From Bradyrhizobium nitroreducens (GTDB lineage Bacteria > Pseudomonadota > Alphaproteobacteria > Rhizobiales > Xanthobacteraceae), in contig NZ_LFJC01000003.1 in the NCBI RefSeq assembly GCF_002776695.1, positions 6,110,649 through 6,174,648 of the forward strand: a DNA stretch of 64,000 nucleotides, given 5' to 3'. This document shows, one piece after another, positions 37,332 through 45,693 of this stretch (the first letter of the stretch is position 1; each line of letters begins with the position of its first letter). The notes beneath the pieces are model-generated. The model saw nothing but the letters and a program-made list of their open reading frames with translations. It was not told the origin of the DNA and did not search any database. The position numbers and the translations under genes are program-made.

Positions 37332-37601
37332 CTATTCAGCAGCCTCTGCGATCGGGAGGACCGATACGAACGTGCGGCCGCCTGCTTTGGCCTGGAACGT
37401 GACGCGACCCTCGATCTTGGCGAACAGAGTGTGGTCCGTGCCCATGCCGACATTAAGGCCGGGATGCCAGGTGGTGCCGCGCTGACGCGCAATGATGTTG
37501 CCGGGAATCACAACTTCCCCGCCGAACGCCTTGATGCCGAGGCGCTTACCCTTGGAATCGCGACCGTTGCGCGATGAACCGCCTGCTTTTTTGTGAGCCA
37601 T
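37332..37601 (-). CDS. rpmA: 50S ribosomal protein L27
   Basis: L27 reaches into the peptidyl-transferase centre of the ribosome. The 89-residue protein has MAHKKAGGSSRNGRDSKGKR, the canonical N-terminus without the cleavable leader found in Firmicutes, followed by GLNVGMGTDHTLFAKIEGRV. It follows rplU by 104 bp, the universal L21-L27 order, and ends at a strong terminator. Full-length and intact. Confidence 0.98.
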   Translation of the reverse strand: MAHKKAGGSSRNGRDSKGKRLGIKAFGGEVVIPGNIIARQRGTTWHPGLNVGMGTDHTLFAKIEGRVTFQAKAGGRTFVSVLPIAEAAE

Positions 37602-37704
37602 GGCTCGTCTCCGAAATCCTGCGTAGGTCTAGATCAATTCCTTGACGGAATCATTTCAAAATTTCTCACGCATCAATTCGTGAACTGGCGTGATCGATTT
37701 TGCG

Positions 37705-38091
37705 TTACTCGGCGGCTTCCGCCGCCGGCTCCTTCGCCACCTTCTCCCGCTTCGGACGCGGGCCCTTGGTGGGCTTGGCGCCGTCGGTCAGGATCTCGGA
37801 GATGCGGAGCACCGTGATCTCGTCGCGATAGCCGCGCTTGCGGCGCGAATTCTTGCGGCGGCGCTTCTTGAACGCGATGACCTTGGGGCCACGCTTGTGG
37901 TCGAGCACCTCGACCGCAACGGAGGCGCCGGCCACCGTGGGAACGCCGAGCACCGGCGTGTCGCCGCCGAGCACCAGAACTTCATTCAACTGCACGATCG
38001 AGCCGACTTCGCCTTCGATCTTGCCAACTTCGAGAACATCATCCGGCACGACGCGGTATTGCTTGCCGCCGGTTTTGATGACTGCGAACAT
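37705..38091 (-). CDS. rplU: 50S ribosomal protein L21
   Basis: A 23S rRNA-binding protein of the large subunit. From ATG 38091 (MFAVIKTGGKQYRV, ggag a few bases upstream) it has 128 residues; the seven codons before it (to 38112) are not conserved. The KRRRKNSRRKRGYRDEIT segment is the rRNA-binding signature. A Lys/Pro/Ala/Glu-rich tail of about 25 residues (KPTKGPRPKREKVAKEPAAE) is an extension typical of rhizobial L21. It is co-transcribed with rpmA. Confidence 0.97.
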   Translation of the reverse strand: MFAVIKTGGKQYRVVPDDVLEVGKIEGEVGSIVQLNEVLVLGGDTPVLGVPTVAGASVAVEVLDHKRGPKVIAFKKRRRKNSRRKRGYRDEITVLRISEILTDGAKPTKGPRPKREKVAKEPAAEAAE

Positions 38092-38422
38092 CGTTTTTTT
38101 CTCCGTGTTCAATCCCGGCCTCGCGACAGAATCGTCCGGGCCGGCTTTTTGTCAGTCGCTATGGGTTTATGTGGTTTTGTGCGGGCGGGAGTTATCCCAT
38201 TGAAAACCCACGCAAAAACAAGCGGCGCGAGAAACGCCCCGCGCCGGCTGTGGGACTTATAGCCGCCGCCTGCGCCAAGTCAAGGAAAACCGCCCAAAAC
38301 AGCCCGGATTTGAAGGATTTGGCCCGCCTTGAGGCCTTCAGCGGAATCTCGGGCTGCTTTGCAACAAACCGGTTCCCTCGCAGTTAGTCCGCCGGAACAC
38401 GCAAGCGGGCAAGGGCTCTTCA
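38092..38422. other. Intergenic region between rplU and the ROK gene
   Basis: About 330 bp between two divergent starts. It should carry the rplU-rpmA promoter and leader and the ROK gene promoter. Local features are a cgccccgcgccggctgtggg stretch at about 38234 and the gcaagcgggcaagggctc that precedes the ROK start. I see no tRNA, riboswitch or convincing -35/-10 pair. Confidence 0.4.
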
Positions 38423-39559
38423 ATGGCAACGGACGAACTGGTCAAGACGACGGGCATCGCCCATCACGGCGCCGAGCGGCTGCCGTCGGTGGACGTCGAC
38501 AGCTTCAATATCGAGATCAAGGACGAGGACGGCTTTCTCGGCGATCGCGCCAGCAAGGGCGCGTTCCGCGAGATTCTCGACCGCTGGCGCAAGCCGGTGC
38601 GCAAGAGCGGCGAGGATCCGTTCGGCAAGGAGCCGTCCGAGAACATCAGCAAGAAGACGCTGGATGACATTCTCGTCGGCGACGACGTCGAGGCCTCCGC
38701 GCTGGTGCACAGCGCCATCGAGGATTTCGCCCAGGAGCTTGCCTACGTCACCCGCCGCTTCCTCAAGACCAAGGCCTGGGCCAAGACCGAGCGCATCGTG
38801 GTCGGCGGGGGTTTCCGCGATTCCCGGCTCGGCGAGCTCGCCATCGCGCGGACCGAGATCATCCTGAAGTCCGAGGACTTCAAGATCGACCTGCTGCCGA
38901 TCCGACATCACCCGGATGAAGCCGGCCTGGTCGGCGCGCTGCATCTGGCGCCGTCCTGGATCTTCGAGGCCCATGACAGCATCCTCGCCGTCGACATCGG
39001 CGGCACCAACATCCGCTGCGGTCTGGTCGAAACCGGCTGGAAGAAGGCAAAAGACCTGTCGAAGGCCAAGGTCGTGACATCCGAGCTGTGGCGCCATGCC
39101 GACGACGAGCCGACCCGCGAAGGCGCGGTGAAGCGGCTCACCAAGATGCTGAAGGGGCTGATCACGGAAGCCGAGAAGGAAGGCTTCAAGCTCGCACCCT
39201 TCATCGGCATTGCCTGTCCCGGCGTGATCAACGCCGACGGCTCGATCGAGAAGGGCGCGCAGAACCTGCCGGGCAATTGGGAGAGCAGCAAGTTCAACCT
39301 GCCGGCGAGCCTGATCGAGGGCATTCCGCAGATCGGCGAGCACGACACCGCGATCCTGATGCACAATGACGGCGTGGTTCAGGGCCTCTCCGAGGTGCCG
39401 TTCATGCAGGACGTCGATCGCTGGGGTGTGCTCACCATCGGCACCGGCCTCGGCAATGCCCGCTTCACCAACCGCCGCAAGGACCGGGACACTACGGAGA
39501 ACGGCAAGAAAAAGGGCAAGGAAAACAACAAGGACAGCGCCAAAAGCGACAAGGAGTAA
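38423..39559 (+). CDS. ROK-family sugar kinase homologue with circularly permuted motif order
   Basis: A 378-residue protein with the features of ROK/ASKHA sugar kinases, but with the halves in reverse order. The segment that normally ends a ROK kinase comes first: IVVGGGF at 125-131 and HHPDEAGLVGALHLAP at 162-177. The segment that normally begins the fold comes second: phosphate-1 motif AVDIGGTNIRCGLV at 189-202, GIACPGVINADGSI at 262-275, catalytic-region LMHNDG at 312-317 and GTGLGN at 340-345. A Lys/Asn-rich tail of about 25 residues (KKKGKENNKDSAKSDKE) follows. The zinc-binding GHxxxxCxCGxxGC segment of typical ROK proteins is not visible. Kinase activity is likely by motif, but the substrate is unknown. 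It is divergent from rplU. Confidence 0.85.
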   Translation: MATDELVKTTGIAHHGAERLPSVDVDSFNIEIKDEDGFLGDRASKGAFREILDRWRKPVRKSGEDPFGKEPSENISKKTLDDILVGDDVEASALVHSAIEDFAQELAYVTRRFLKTKAWAKTERIVVGGGFRDSRLGELAIARTEIILKSEDFKIDLLPIRHHPDEAGLVGALHLAPSWIFEAHDSILAVDIGGTNIRCGLVETGWKKAKDLSKAKVVTSELWRHADDEPTREGAVKRLTKMLKGLITEAEKEGFKLAPFIGIACPGVINADGSIEKGAQNLPGNWESSKFNLPASLIEGIPQIGEHDTAILMHNDGVVQGLSEVPFMQDVDRWGVLTIGTGLGNARFTNRRKDRDTTENGKKKGKENNKDSAKSDKE

Positions 39560-40065
39560 CCTTGACTGGTTAGGTTAAGGACCGGATTGCGTTGCGGCGC
39601 CGAGGTTGCACGCTACGGTCGAATTGTCGCCTCACCTGGCCGGCGAAGCCGCCCTTCCCAGCCAGTATTTCAATGAGCGGCACCGGGACCGCCAGTGTTT
39701 ACCGCGTCTGGCGGTCCCACCCCGTTTTTTCGCGCGCTCGCGCGGGCTCCTCGACAAGGCCCCCATCGCTTCAGCAAGACATCGCGCCACGACCGAGACC
39801 CTCATCCTGAGGGCCCGCCGCAGGCGGGCGTCTCGAAGGATGGCCGCAAGACGAATGCCCCCGCTCCATGAGCCGCAGGCGTCACGCCCCTTCACCTGAC
39901 GGAGGCCAGGGATGATTCGGCTCGGAAGCGCACCGGCTCAGCCGGCACATGCCAGTCGCCGTGTTGCCCGGCACAAATTTCGCGAAATGCCGCCGAAACC
40001 TGCCGCTCCAGCCGCTGAGGCCAAGGGCCCGGCCGAAAACGGAGCTGATTTTCCTCTTCCGCGCC
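39560..40065. other. Intergenic region before tRNA-Ser, with a short repeat
   Basis: About 500 bp with no supported gene. A partial repeat at 39800-39843 (ctcatcctgaggg ... cgtctcgaaggatgg) resembles the ends of the element at 227-371. Short open frames here (for example 39592-39810) read as Arg/Ser-rich nonsense without ribosome-binding sites. Confidence 0.45.
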
Positions 40066-40094
40066 TTGTCTGGCCCGTCATCCTCGCCTATTAA
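40066..40094 (+). promoter_or_regulatory. Putative sigma-70 promoter of tRNA-Ser
   Basis: A -35 ttgtct (40066-40071) and a -10 tattaa (40089-40094) are spaced by 17 bp. Transcription would start near 40101, about 36 bp before the tRNA. This is the best-looking promoter I found in the window. Confidence 0.6.
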
Positions 40095-40136
40095 CGCCCC
40101 AACCACAGGGGCCCTGCTCCTACCATGGCGCCTTCA

Positions 40137-40226
40137 GGAGAGGTGGCAGAGTGGTTGAATGCACCGCACTCGAAATGCGGCATAGGTGCAAGCCTATCGG
40201 GGGTTCGAATCCCTCCCTCTCCGCCA
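40137..40226 (+). tRNA. tRNA-Ser (anticodon CGA)
   Basis: A class II tRNA of 90 nt with CCA encoded. The acceptor stem ggagagg pairs with cctctcc at 40216-40222, with discriminator G. The anticodon loop ctcgaaa gives CGA, reading UCG serine codons. A long variable arm (cataggtgcaagcctatc) is typical of tRNA-Ser, and the T-loop ggttcgaatcc is canonical. It marks the left edge of the defence island, and tRNA 3' ends are common integration sites. I found no second copy of the 3' end downstream. Confidence 0.97.
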
Positions 40227-40351
40227 TGATTCAAGAACACGCCTAAAATTCTTGGTCGGTCTTTCCGTTCCGCCGGGCTCGTCCCGCCCTAGACTGGCAG
40301 GCATTTAGACCAATTCGGATCACGCGTGCCAACCTTGATAAGGCGGCCAAA

Positions 40352-40603
40352 ATGGCCAAAAGTCGCGTGATTCGGGGGCGCAACTTGCACAACATATCGG
40401 CCAAAGACGCCAAGTATGGCTTTGGGCGCCTCATTGATCTTGCGCGCGCAGCGCCCGTGACGGTTGAGAAGCACGGGCGGCCGGTCGTCGTTGTGTTGTC
40501 CATCGAAGAATACGAGAAGTTACGCGATGGCGCGAACGGGGCAGGTTCGCAAAAGAAGCGTCGCGTAAGGCGGCCTGGAAAGTCGGGATCGGTCAAGGCA
40601 TGA
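40352..40603 (+). CDS. Phd/YefM family antitoxin, orphan, coupled to hsdM
   Basis: An 83-residue protein whose core, SAKDAKYGFGRLIDLARAAP then VTVEKHGRPVVVVLSIEEYEKL, is the Phd/YefM antitoxin fold: an N-terminal DNA-binding part and a C-terminal toxin-neutralising segment. The tail is strongly basic (KKRRVRRPGKSG). The usual partner toxin gene (Doc, YoeB or PIN) is missing; instead the stop overlaps the hsdM start by 4 bp (atga at 40600-40603). A role as repressor of the whole restriction operon, or as the remnant of a toxin-antitoxin pair, is my inference. Confidence 0.85.
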   Translation: MAKSRVIRGRNLHNISAKDAKYGFGRLIDLARAAPVTVEKHGRPVVVVLSIEEYEKLRDGANGAGSQKKRRVRRPGKSGSVKA

Positions 40604-42582
40604 GTAACGGTGATCTGAACTGGATCGCAAACTTCATCTGGGGCATCGCCGATGATGCCCTGCGTGATCTCTATGTGCGCGGCAAATACCGCGATGTGAT
40701 CCTGCCGATGATGGTGCTGCGTCGTCTAGATGCTGTGCTGGAGCCGACCAAGGCTGCCGTGCTGTCGATGAAAGACAATCTCGACAAGGCGGGTGTGACG
40801 AACCAGGATGCGGCACTGCGGCAAGCCGCGGGGCAGGCCTTCTACAACACGTCCCCGTTCAATCTGCGCGATCTGCGCAACCGCGCTTCGCAGGCCCAGT
40901 TGCGGGCAGATTTCGAAGCCTTCCTCGACGGCTTCTCGCCGAATGTGCAGGTGATCCTCGACAATTTCGAATTCCGCAACCAGATCCCCAAGCTGTCGAA
41001 GGCCGACGTGCTCGGCACGCTGATCGAGAAGTTCCTCGACAGCTCGATCAATCTCGGCCCCAAGCCGGTGATGAACGGCGACGGCTCGGAGAAGCATCCC
41101 GGCCTCGACAACCACGCGATGGGAACGGTGTTCGAGGAACTGGTCCGCCGCTTCAACGAAGCCAACAACGAGGAGGCCGGCGAGCACTGGACGCCGCGCG
41201 ACGCAGTCAAGTTGATGGCGAAGCTGATCTTCGTGCCGATCGCGGATCAGATTCAGTCCGGCACCTATCTGCTGTATGACGGCGCCTGTGGCACCGGCGG
41301 CATGCTGACGGTCGGCGAGGAGACGCTGAAGGAACTCGCTGCGCAACATGGAAAGCAGGTCTCCACTCATCTCTACGGGCAGGAAATCAACGGCGAGACC
41401 TACGCCATCGCCAAGGCCGATCTGCTGCTCAAGGGCGAAGGCGAGGAAGCCGACAACATGGTCGGCGGCCCGGAATGGTCGACGCTGGCGAATGACGCCT
41501 TTCCGTCCCGGGAATTCGACTTCATGTTGTCGAATCCGCCTTACGGCAAAAGCTGGAAGAGCGATCAGGAGCGCATGGGCGGCAAGGGGGCTTTACGCGA
41601 CCCGCGCTTCGTCATCACACATGCGGGCGACGCGGAATATAGTCTCGTCACCCGCTCCAGCGACGGTCAGATGATGTTCCTGGCCAACCTGCTGTCGAAG
41701 ATGAAGCACGACACGCCGCTCGGCTCGCGCATCGCCGAGGTGCACAACGGCTCGTCGCTGTTCACCGGCGATGCTGGCTCCGGCGAGAGCAACGTGCGGC
41801 GCTGGGTCATCGAGAACGACTGGCTGGAGGCCATCGTCGCGCTGCCGCTGAACATGTTCTACAACACCGGCATCGCCACCTATGTCTGGGTGCTGTCGAA
41901 CCGCAAGCCCGCCCGCCGCCGCGGCAAGGTGCAACTGATCGACGCCACCCAGTGGTCCAGGCCGCTGCGCAAGAATCTCGGTAAGAAGAATTGCGAGCTG
42001 ACCGACGCGGACATCGAACGAGTCCTCGCCGCCTTCACGGCGTTCGCGGAGAGCGAGCAGTCGCGCATCTTCGAGAATGCCGAGTTCGGCTATTCCAAGG
42101 TCACGGTCGAGCGGCCCTTGCGCGCCAAAGGCATTGAGGCGACGCGAGCCTATACGCCGAAGGAGATCAAGGCGCTGAAGGAGGAGGGACGCATCTCGGA
42201 GGACGGCGTGCCTGTAATCCGTCGCATTCACAAGCCGAGCAAGGCCGAGGCCGATCCGCTGCACGGCCTATTTCCGCTCACCGTAGACGGCAAAGCGTGC
42301 GTGGTCGAATACGAGCCGGATGGCGATCTGCGCGACACCGAGACGGTGCCGCTAAGGGAGCCCGGCGGCATCGAGGCCTTCATCCGCCGCGAGGTGCTGC
42401 CGCATGCGCCGGATGCCTGGGTCGATCGGGACAAGACCACGATTGGCTACGAGATCAGCTTCACCCGCTATTTCTACAAGCCGCAGCCACTGCGTTCGCT
42501 GGAGGCGATCCGGGCAGATATCCTTGGGCTGGAGCGCGAGACCGAGGGCCTGATGGCCGAGATCGTTGGGGTCGGGCGATGA
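40600..42582 (+). CDS. hsdM: Type I restriction-modification DNA methyltransferase subunit HsdM
   Basis: HsdM methylates adenine N6 in the site chosen by HsdS, using S-adenosylmethionine, as part of the M2S or R2M2S complex. The 660-residue protein has a helical HsdM N-terminal domain (about 1-150), the SAM-binding GACGTGGML at about 228-236, catalytic NPPYG at about 312-316, and a long C-terminal part with IVALPLNMFYNTGIATYVWVL. It is longer than classic EcoKI HsdM because of a C-terminal extension (about 500-660). It overlaps the antitoxin gene and hsdS by 4 bp each. Confidence 0.96.
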   Translation: MSNGDLNWIANFIWGIADDALRDLYVRGKYRDVILPMMVLRRLDAVLEPTKAAVLSMKDNLDKAGVTNQDAALRQAAGQAFYNTSPFNLRDLRNRASQAQLRADFEAFLDGFSPNVQVILDNFEFRNQIPKLSKADVLGTLIEKFLDSSINLGPKPVMNGDGSEKHPGLDNHAMGTVFEELVRRFNEANNEEAGEHWTPRDAVKLMAKLIFVPIADQIQSGTYLLYDGACGTGGMLTVGEETLKELAAQHGKQVSTHLYGQEINGETYAIAKADLLLKGEGEEADNMVGGPEWSTLANDAFPSREFDFMLSNPPYGKSWKSDQERMGGKGALRDPRFVITHAGDAEYSLVTRSSDGQMMFLANLLSKMKHDTPLGSRIAEVHNGSSLFTGDAGSGESNVRRWVIENDWLEAIVALPLNMFYNTGIATYVWVLSNRKPARRRGKVQLIDATQWSRPLRKNLGKKNCELTDADIERVLAAFTAFAESEQSRIFENAEFGYSKVTVERPLRAKGIEATRAYTPKEIKALKEEGRISEDGVPVIRRIHKPSKAEADPLHGLFPLTVDGKACVVEYEPDGDLRDTETVPLREPGGIEAFIRREVLPHAPDAWVDRDKTTIGYEISFTRYFYKPQPLRSLEAIRADILGLERETEGLMAEIVGVGR

Positions 42583-44000
42583 TCGACGGACTTCGCTCTT
42601 ATCCGGAGATGAAGCCGAGTGGCCTGGCTTGGCTTGGTGACGTGCCTGCGCATTGGGATGTGCGGCGTATTAAGACGCTTCTGAAGGAGATCGATAGCCG
42701 CACGAAAACCGGAGAAGAGCGCCTTCTGTCATTGAGAATGCGACAGGGGCTCGTCGATCATATCGATGCAGGCGGCAAGTTGATCCCGCCAGAGTCGCTC
42801 GTGAACTTCAAGATCGTTGAGCCCGGGCAGGTCGTCATGAATCGCATGCGGGCTGCGGCTGGCTTGTTTGGTGTCGCCGGTGTTCGTGGCTTGGTGAGCC
42901 CGGATTATGCCGTCTTCGAGCCCAAGCCCGACGCGTTCAGTCCCTACCTTCTTCAGGCATTCAGGCTGCCTTCTCTGTCAGCGGTGTTCCGGGCCGAGTC
43001 GAAGGGACTCGGTACAGGCGAGTCTGGCTTCTTGCGACTCTACACAGATCGCTTTGGCCCAATCCCTGTTCCCTATCCGCCGCTCGGCGAGCAGCGGCTC
43101 ATAGTGCGGTTTCTGGATTGGCACGGCGCGCAGACGGCGAAGCTGATTCGCGCCAAGAAGAAGATCATCGCGCTGCTGAACGAGCAGAAGCAGGCAATCA
43201 TTCACCGCGCCGTTACTCGTGGGCTCGATCCAAACGTCAAGCGGAAGCCTTCGGGCGTGCCATGGATTGACGAAGTGCCTGAGCATTGGGAGGTGGTCAC
43301 GATGCGCCGCGTGATCAGGCGCGCAGTTGATGGTCCTCACCATTCACCAAATTATCTCGATGGCGGAATTCCATTTCTCTCTGCTAGAAACGTCAGGGCA
43401 GACCGATGGCTTTTGGATGATGTGAAGTTCATCTCTGAAGCCGATTATTCAGAATTTTGTCGGCGAATTAAGCCCGAAGTTGGTGACGTTCTCTACACGA
43501 AGGGAGATACGACCGGCGTCGCTCGTGTTGTCGATTTGCAATTCCGATTTCAGGTCTGGGTACATATCGCAGTCTTGAAAGTCCTTAATTCAAAGATCGA
43601 GTCCAAATATCTGTCTACAGCCCTAAATTCGGCTCGTTGCTACGAGCAGGCTCAACTGCTTACCAGGGGCGCGACAAATCAAGACCTCGGGCTAGGTCGG
43701 ATGAAGAATATTCTGTTCGGCTTGCCTCCCCTTTCTGAGCAAAAGAGCATTCTTGCCTTTTTGCGAGAAGCCAGCCGAAAAATTGATCGGGTCGCTGACG
43801 CCGTAAAGCGGGAGGTTGACCTCATTCAGGAACTCCGCACCCGTCTGATCTCCGACGTCGTCACCGGCAAGCTCGATGTCCGAACCTTCGCGGCAAGCCT
43901 GCCCGAGACGATCGAGGCCGAATCTATCGACGATGTTGCCGAAGACGATGATCCCGACCAAGCAATAGAGGACGCTGAAAGCCAGGAGGCTGCCGCCTGA
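42579..44000 (+). CDS. hsdS: Type I specificity subunit HsdS
   Basis: HsdS recognises the bipartite DNA target for methylation and restriction. From ATG 42579 it has 473 residues. The two target-recognition domains each begin at an HW motif (PAHWDVRRIKTLL at about 21 and PEHWEVVTMRRV at about 236) and are separated by two conserved helical spacers (PPLGEQRLIVRFLD and PPLSEQKSILAFLREAS). The DNA of the second recognition domain (about 43340-43760) is visibly richer in A+T than the rest of the operon, which suggests a recently acquired or swapped recognition module. An acidic tail ends the protein. It starts 4 bp inside hsdM and is 2 bp from darT. Confidence 0.95.
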   Translation: MIDGLRSYPEMKPSGLAWLGDVPAHWDVRRIKTLLKEIDSRTKTGEERLLSLRMRQGLVDHIDAGGKLIPPESLVNFKIVEPGQVVMNRMRAAAGLFGVAGVRGLVSPDYAVFEPKPDAFSPYLLQAFRLPSLSAVFRAESKGLGTGESGFLRLYTDRFGPIPVPYPPLGEQRLIVRFLDWHGAQTAKLIRAKKKIIALLNEQKQAIIHRAVTRGLDPNVKRKPSGVPWIDEVPEHWEVVTMRRVIRRAVDGPHHSPNYLDGGIPFLSARNVRADRWLLDDVKFISEADYSEFCRRIKPEVGDVLYTKGDTTGVARVVDLQFRFQVWVHIAVLKVLNSKIESKYLSTALNSARCYEQAQLLTRGATNQDLGLGRMKNILFGLPPLSEQKSILAFLREASRKIDRVADAVKREVDLIQELRTRLISDVVTGKLDVRTFAASLPETIEAESIDDVAEDDDPDQAIEDAESQEAAA

Positions 44001-44002
44001 CG

Positions 44003-44647
44003 ATGCCCCTTCCGGCCCAGCCCAAGATCTATCACATCGTGCACGTCGACAATCTGGCGTCGATCGTTGCGGATGGCTTCCTGTGGTCGGACAGGGTCAT
44101 GGTGGGGCGCGGCGGACCGCCGGCCAATATTGGGATGCCGACCATCAAGGCGGCGCGGTTGACCATGCCGGTGCCATGCCACCAAGGGACGTTCGTTGGA
44201 GAATATGTGCCGTTCAACTTTTGCCCCAGGTCTGTCATGCTGAATATCATCTGGTATGCAAACCATCCGAATCTGACCTATCGCGGCGGGCAGGGGCCAA
44301 TCATACATCTGGAGGCCGATTTGCATTCGACCGTTGCCTGGGCGGAGAATAACGATCGGCGCTGGGCCTTCAGCCTGGCAAATGCGCGGGCTGCTTACAC
44401 CCAGTTCCGCGCCCGCCTCGATCAACTGGGGGATGTCAATTGGGACGCTGTAACGGCGACGGATTTTCGATCCGCCGACATCAAGGAGGCCAAGCAGGCT
44501 GAGTTTCTTCTGCAGCAGGCGTTTCCGTGGCAGCTCGTCGAGCGGATCGGCGTTCATTCGCAGGGGATCGGCCAGCAGGTTTCGAACGCCATGCAGGGGG
44601 CGGCTCACCGGCCGACCATCCAGATCATGAAAGACTGGTACTATTGA
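44003..44647 (+). CDS. darT: DarT ssDNA thymidine ADP-ribosyltransferase toxin
   Basis: DarT uses NAD to attach ADP-ribose to thymidine in single-stranded DNA, blocking replication; it is the toxin of DarTG, known for defence against phage. The 214-residue protein matches the DUF4433 layout: IYHIVHVDNLASIVADGF, the conserved R52 in KAARLTMPV, VPFNFCPRSVML, GPIIHLEADL and the catalytic Glu at E167 in KQAEFLLQQAFPWQLV. By position R52 and E167 correspond to the essential Arg and Glu of characterised DarT. It lies between hsdS (2 bp gap) and darG (11 bp gap), an uncommon place for this toxin. Confidence 0.93.
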   Translation: MPLPAQPKIYHIVHVDNLASIVADGFLWSDRVMVGRGGPPANIGMPTIKAARLTMPVPCHQGTFVGEYVPFNFCPRSVMLNIIWYANHPNLTYRGGQGPIIHLEADLHSTVAWAENNDRRWAFSLANARAAYTQFRARLDQLGDVNWDAVTATDFRSADIKEAKQAEFLLQQAFPWQLVERIGVHSQGIGQQVSNAMQGAAHRPTIQIMKDWYY

Positions 44648-44658
44648 GGGAGGCGACG

Positions 44659-45693
44659 ATGATCGAATTCCGTACCGGAGACATCCTGAGCGCCGACGTC
44701 GAGGCGCTCGTGAACACTGTCAATTGCGTCGGCATCATGGGCCGTGGCATCGCGCTCCAGTTCAAGAACATGTTTCCTGAGAACTTCAAGGCATACGAGG
44801 CCGCCTGCGCGCGCGAGGAGGTGCAGCCGGGCAGGATGTTCGTCTACGAAACACGCACGCTGACCAACCCGAAGTTCATCATCAACTTCCCGACCAAGCG
44901 GCACTGGAAGGGCAAGAGCCGGATGGACGATATCGACTCCGGACTTAAGGCGCTGGTCGAGGAGATCCGCGCGCGCCGTATCAAATCGATCGCGATCCCG
45001 CCACTTGGAAGCGGTCTTGGTGGGCTGAACTGGAGCGACGTGAAGCCCCGGATCGTCGCTGCGCTGGAGAAGCTCGAAGATCTCAGCGTGCTCGTCTATG
45101 AGCCGATCAGCGCGCCGGTGGCGACCAAGTCGCGCGAGGTGCCGAAGATGACCGCGGGTCGTGCCGCGCTGGTCGGGCTGGTTCACCGCTATCTCGGCGG
45201 GCTCATGGACCCGTTCGTGACGCTGATCGAGGTGCAGAAGCTGATGTACTTCATGCAGGAAGCGGGGGAGCCGCTGAAGCTCAACTACATCAAGCATCAT
45301 TATGGTCCCTACGCCGACAATCTGCGTCACGTGCTGACCAAGATCGAGGGCCACTTCGTCTCGGGCTATCACGATGGCGGCGACGCGCCCGACAAGCAGC
45401 TCGCACTGGTTCCTGGCGCGATGAAGGAGGCAGAAGCGTTCCTGAGTGATGACGGCGGCGCCAAAGCGCGCTTCGATCGTGTGGGTGCTTTGGTCGAAGG
45501 CTTCGAAACCCCGTTCGGCCTCGAATTGTTGGCGACTGTGCATTGGGTCGTGACGCACGAGCACGCGACCTCTGCGGAGGATGCCGTAGCCAAGGTTCAT
45601 GCCTGGAACGAGCGCAAGCAGCGCTTCTCGCCGCGCCAGATCGGTATTGCCTACGACACCCTGCGCGCGAAGGGATGGCTGACGGCGGCATGA
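44659..45693 (+). CDS. darG: DarG macrodomain antitoxin (ADP-ribosylglycohydrolase)
   Basis: DarG removes DarT's ADP-ribose from DNA through its N-terminal macrodomain and blocks DarT with its C-terminal part. The 344-residue protein has the macrodomain at about 1-155: GDILSADVEALVNTVNCVG, MGRGIALQFKNMFP, PGRMFVYETRTL and IPPLGSGLGGLNW. The C-terminal domain (about 170-344) with LVHRYLGGLMDPFVTLIEVQK, YIKHHYGPYADNLRHVL and ATVHWVVTHE resembles the DUF4065-like region found in DarG. A strong gagggagg precedes ATG 44659. Its stop overlaps the hsdR start (atga), so antitoxin and restriction subunit are translated together. Confidence 0.93.
   Translation: MIEFRTGDILSADVEALVNTVNCVGIMGRGIALQFKNMFPENFKAYEAACAREEVQPGRMFVYETRTLTNPKFIINFPTKRHWKGKSRMDDIDSGLKALVEEIRARRIKSIAIPPLGSGLGGLNWSDVKPRIVAALEKLEDLSVLVYEPISAPVATKSREVPKMTAGRAALVGLVHRYLGGLMDPFVTLIEVQKLMYFMQEAGEPLKLNYIKHHYGPYADNLRHVLTKIEGHFVSGYHDGGDAPDKQLALVPGAMKEAEAFLSDDGGAKARFDRVGALVEGFETPFGLELLATVHWVVTHEHATSAEDAVAKVHAWNERKQRFSPRQIGIAYDTLRAKGWLTAA

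Noticed and set aside
38423..39559. Ordinary glucokinase call for the ROK protein
   Set aside because: The motif order is reversed and the zinc motif is missing, so a specific enzyme name would not be justified.
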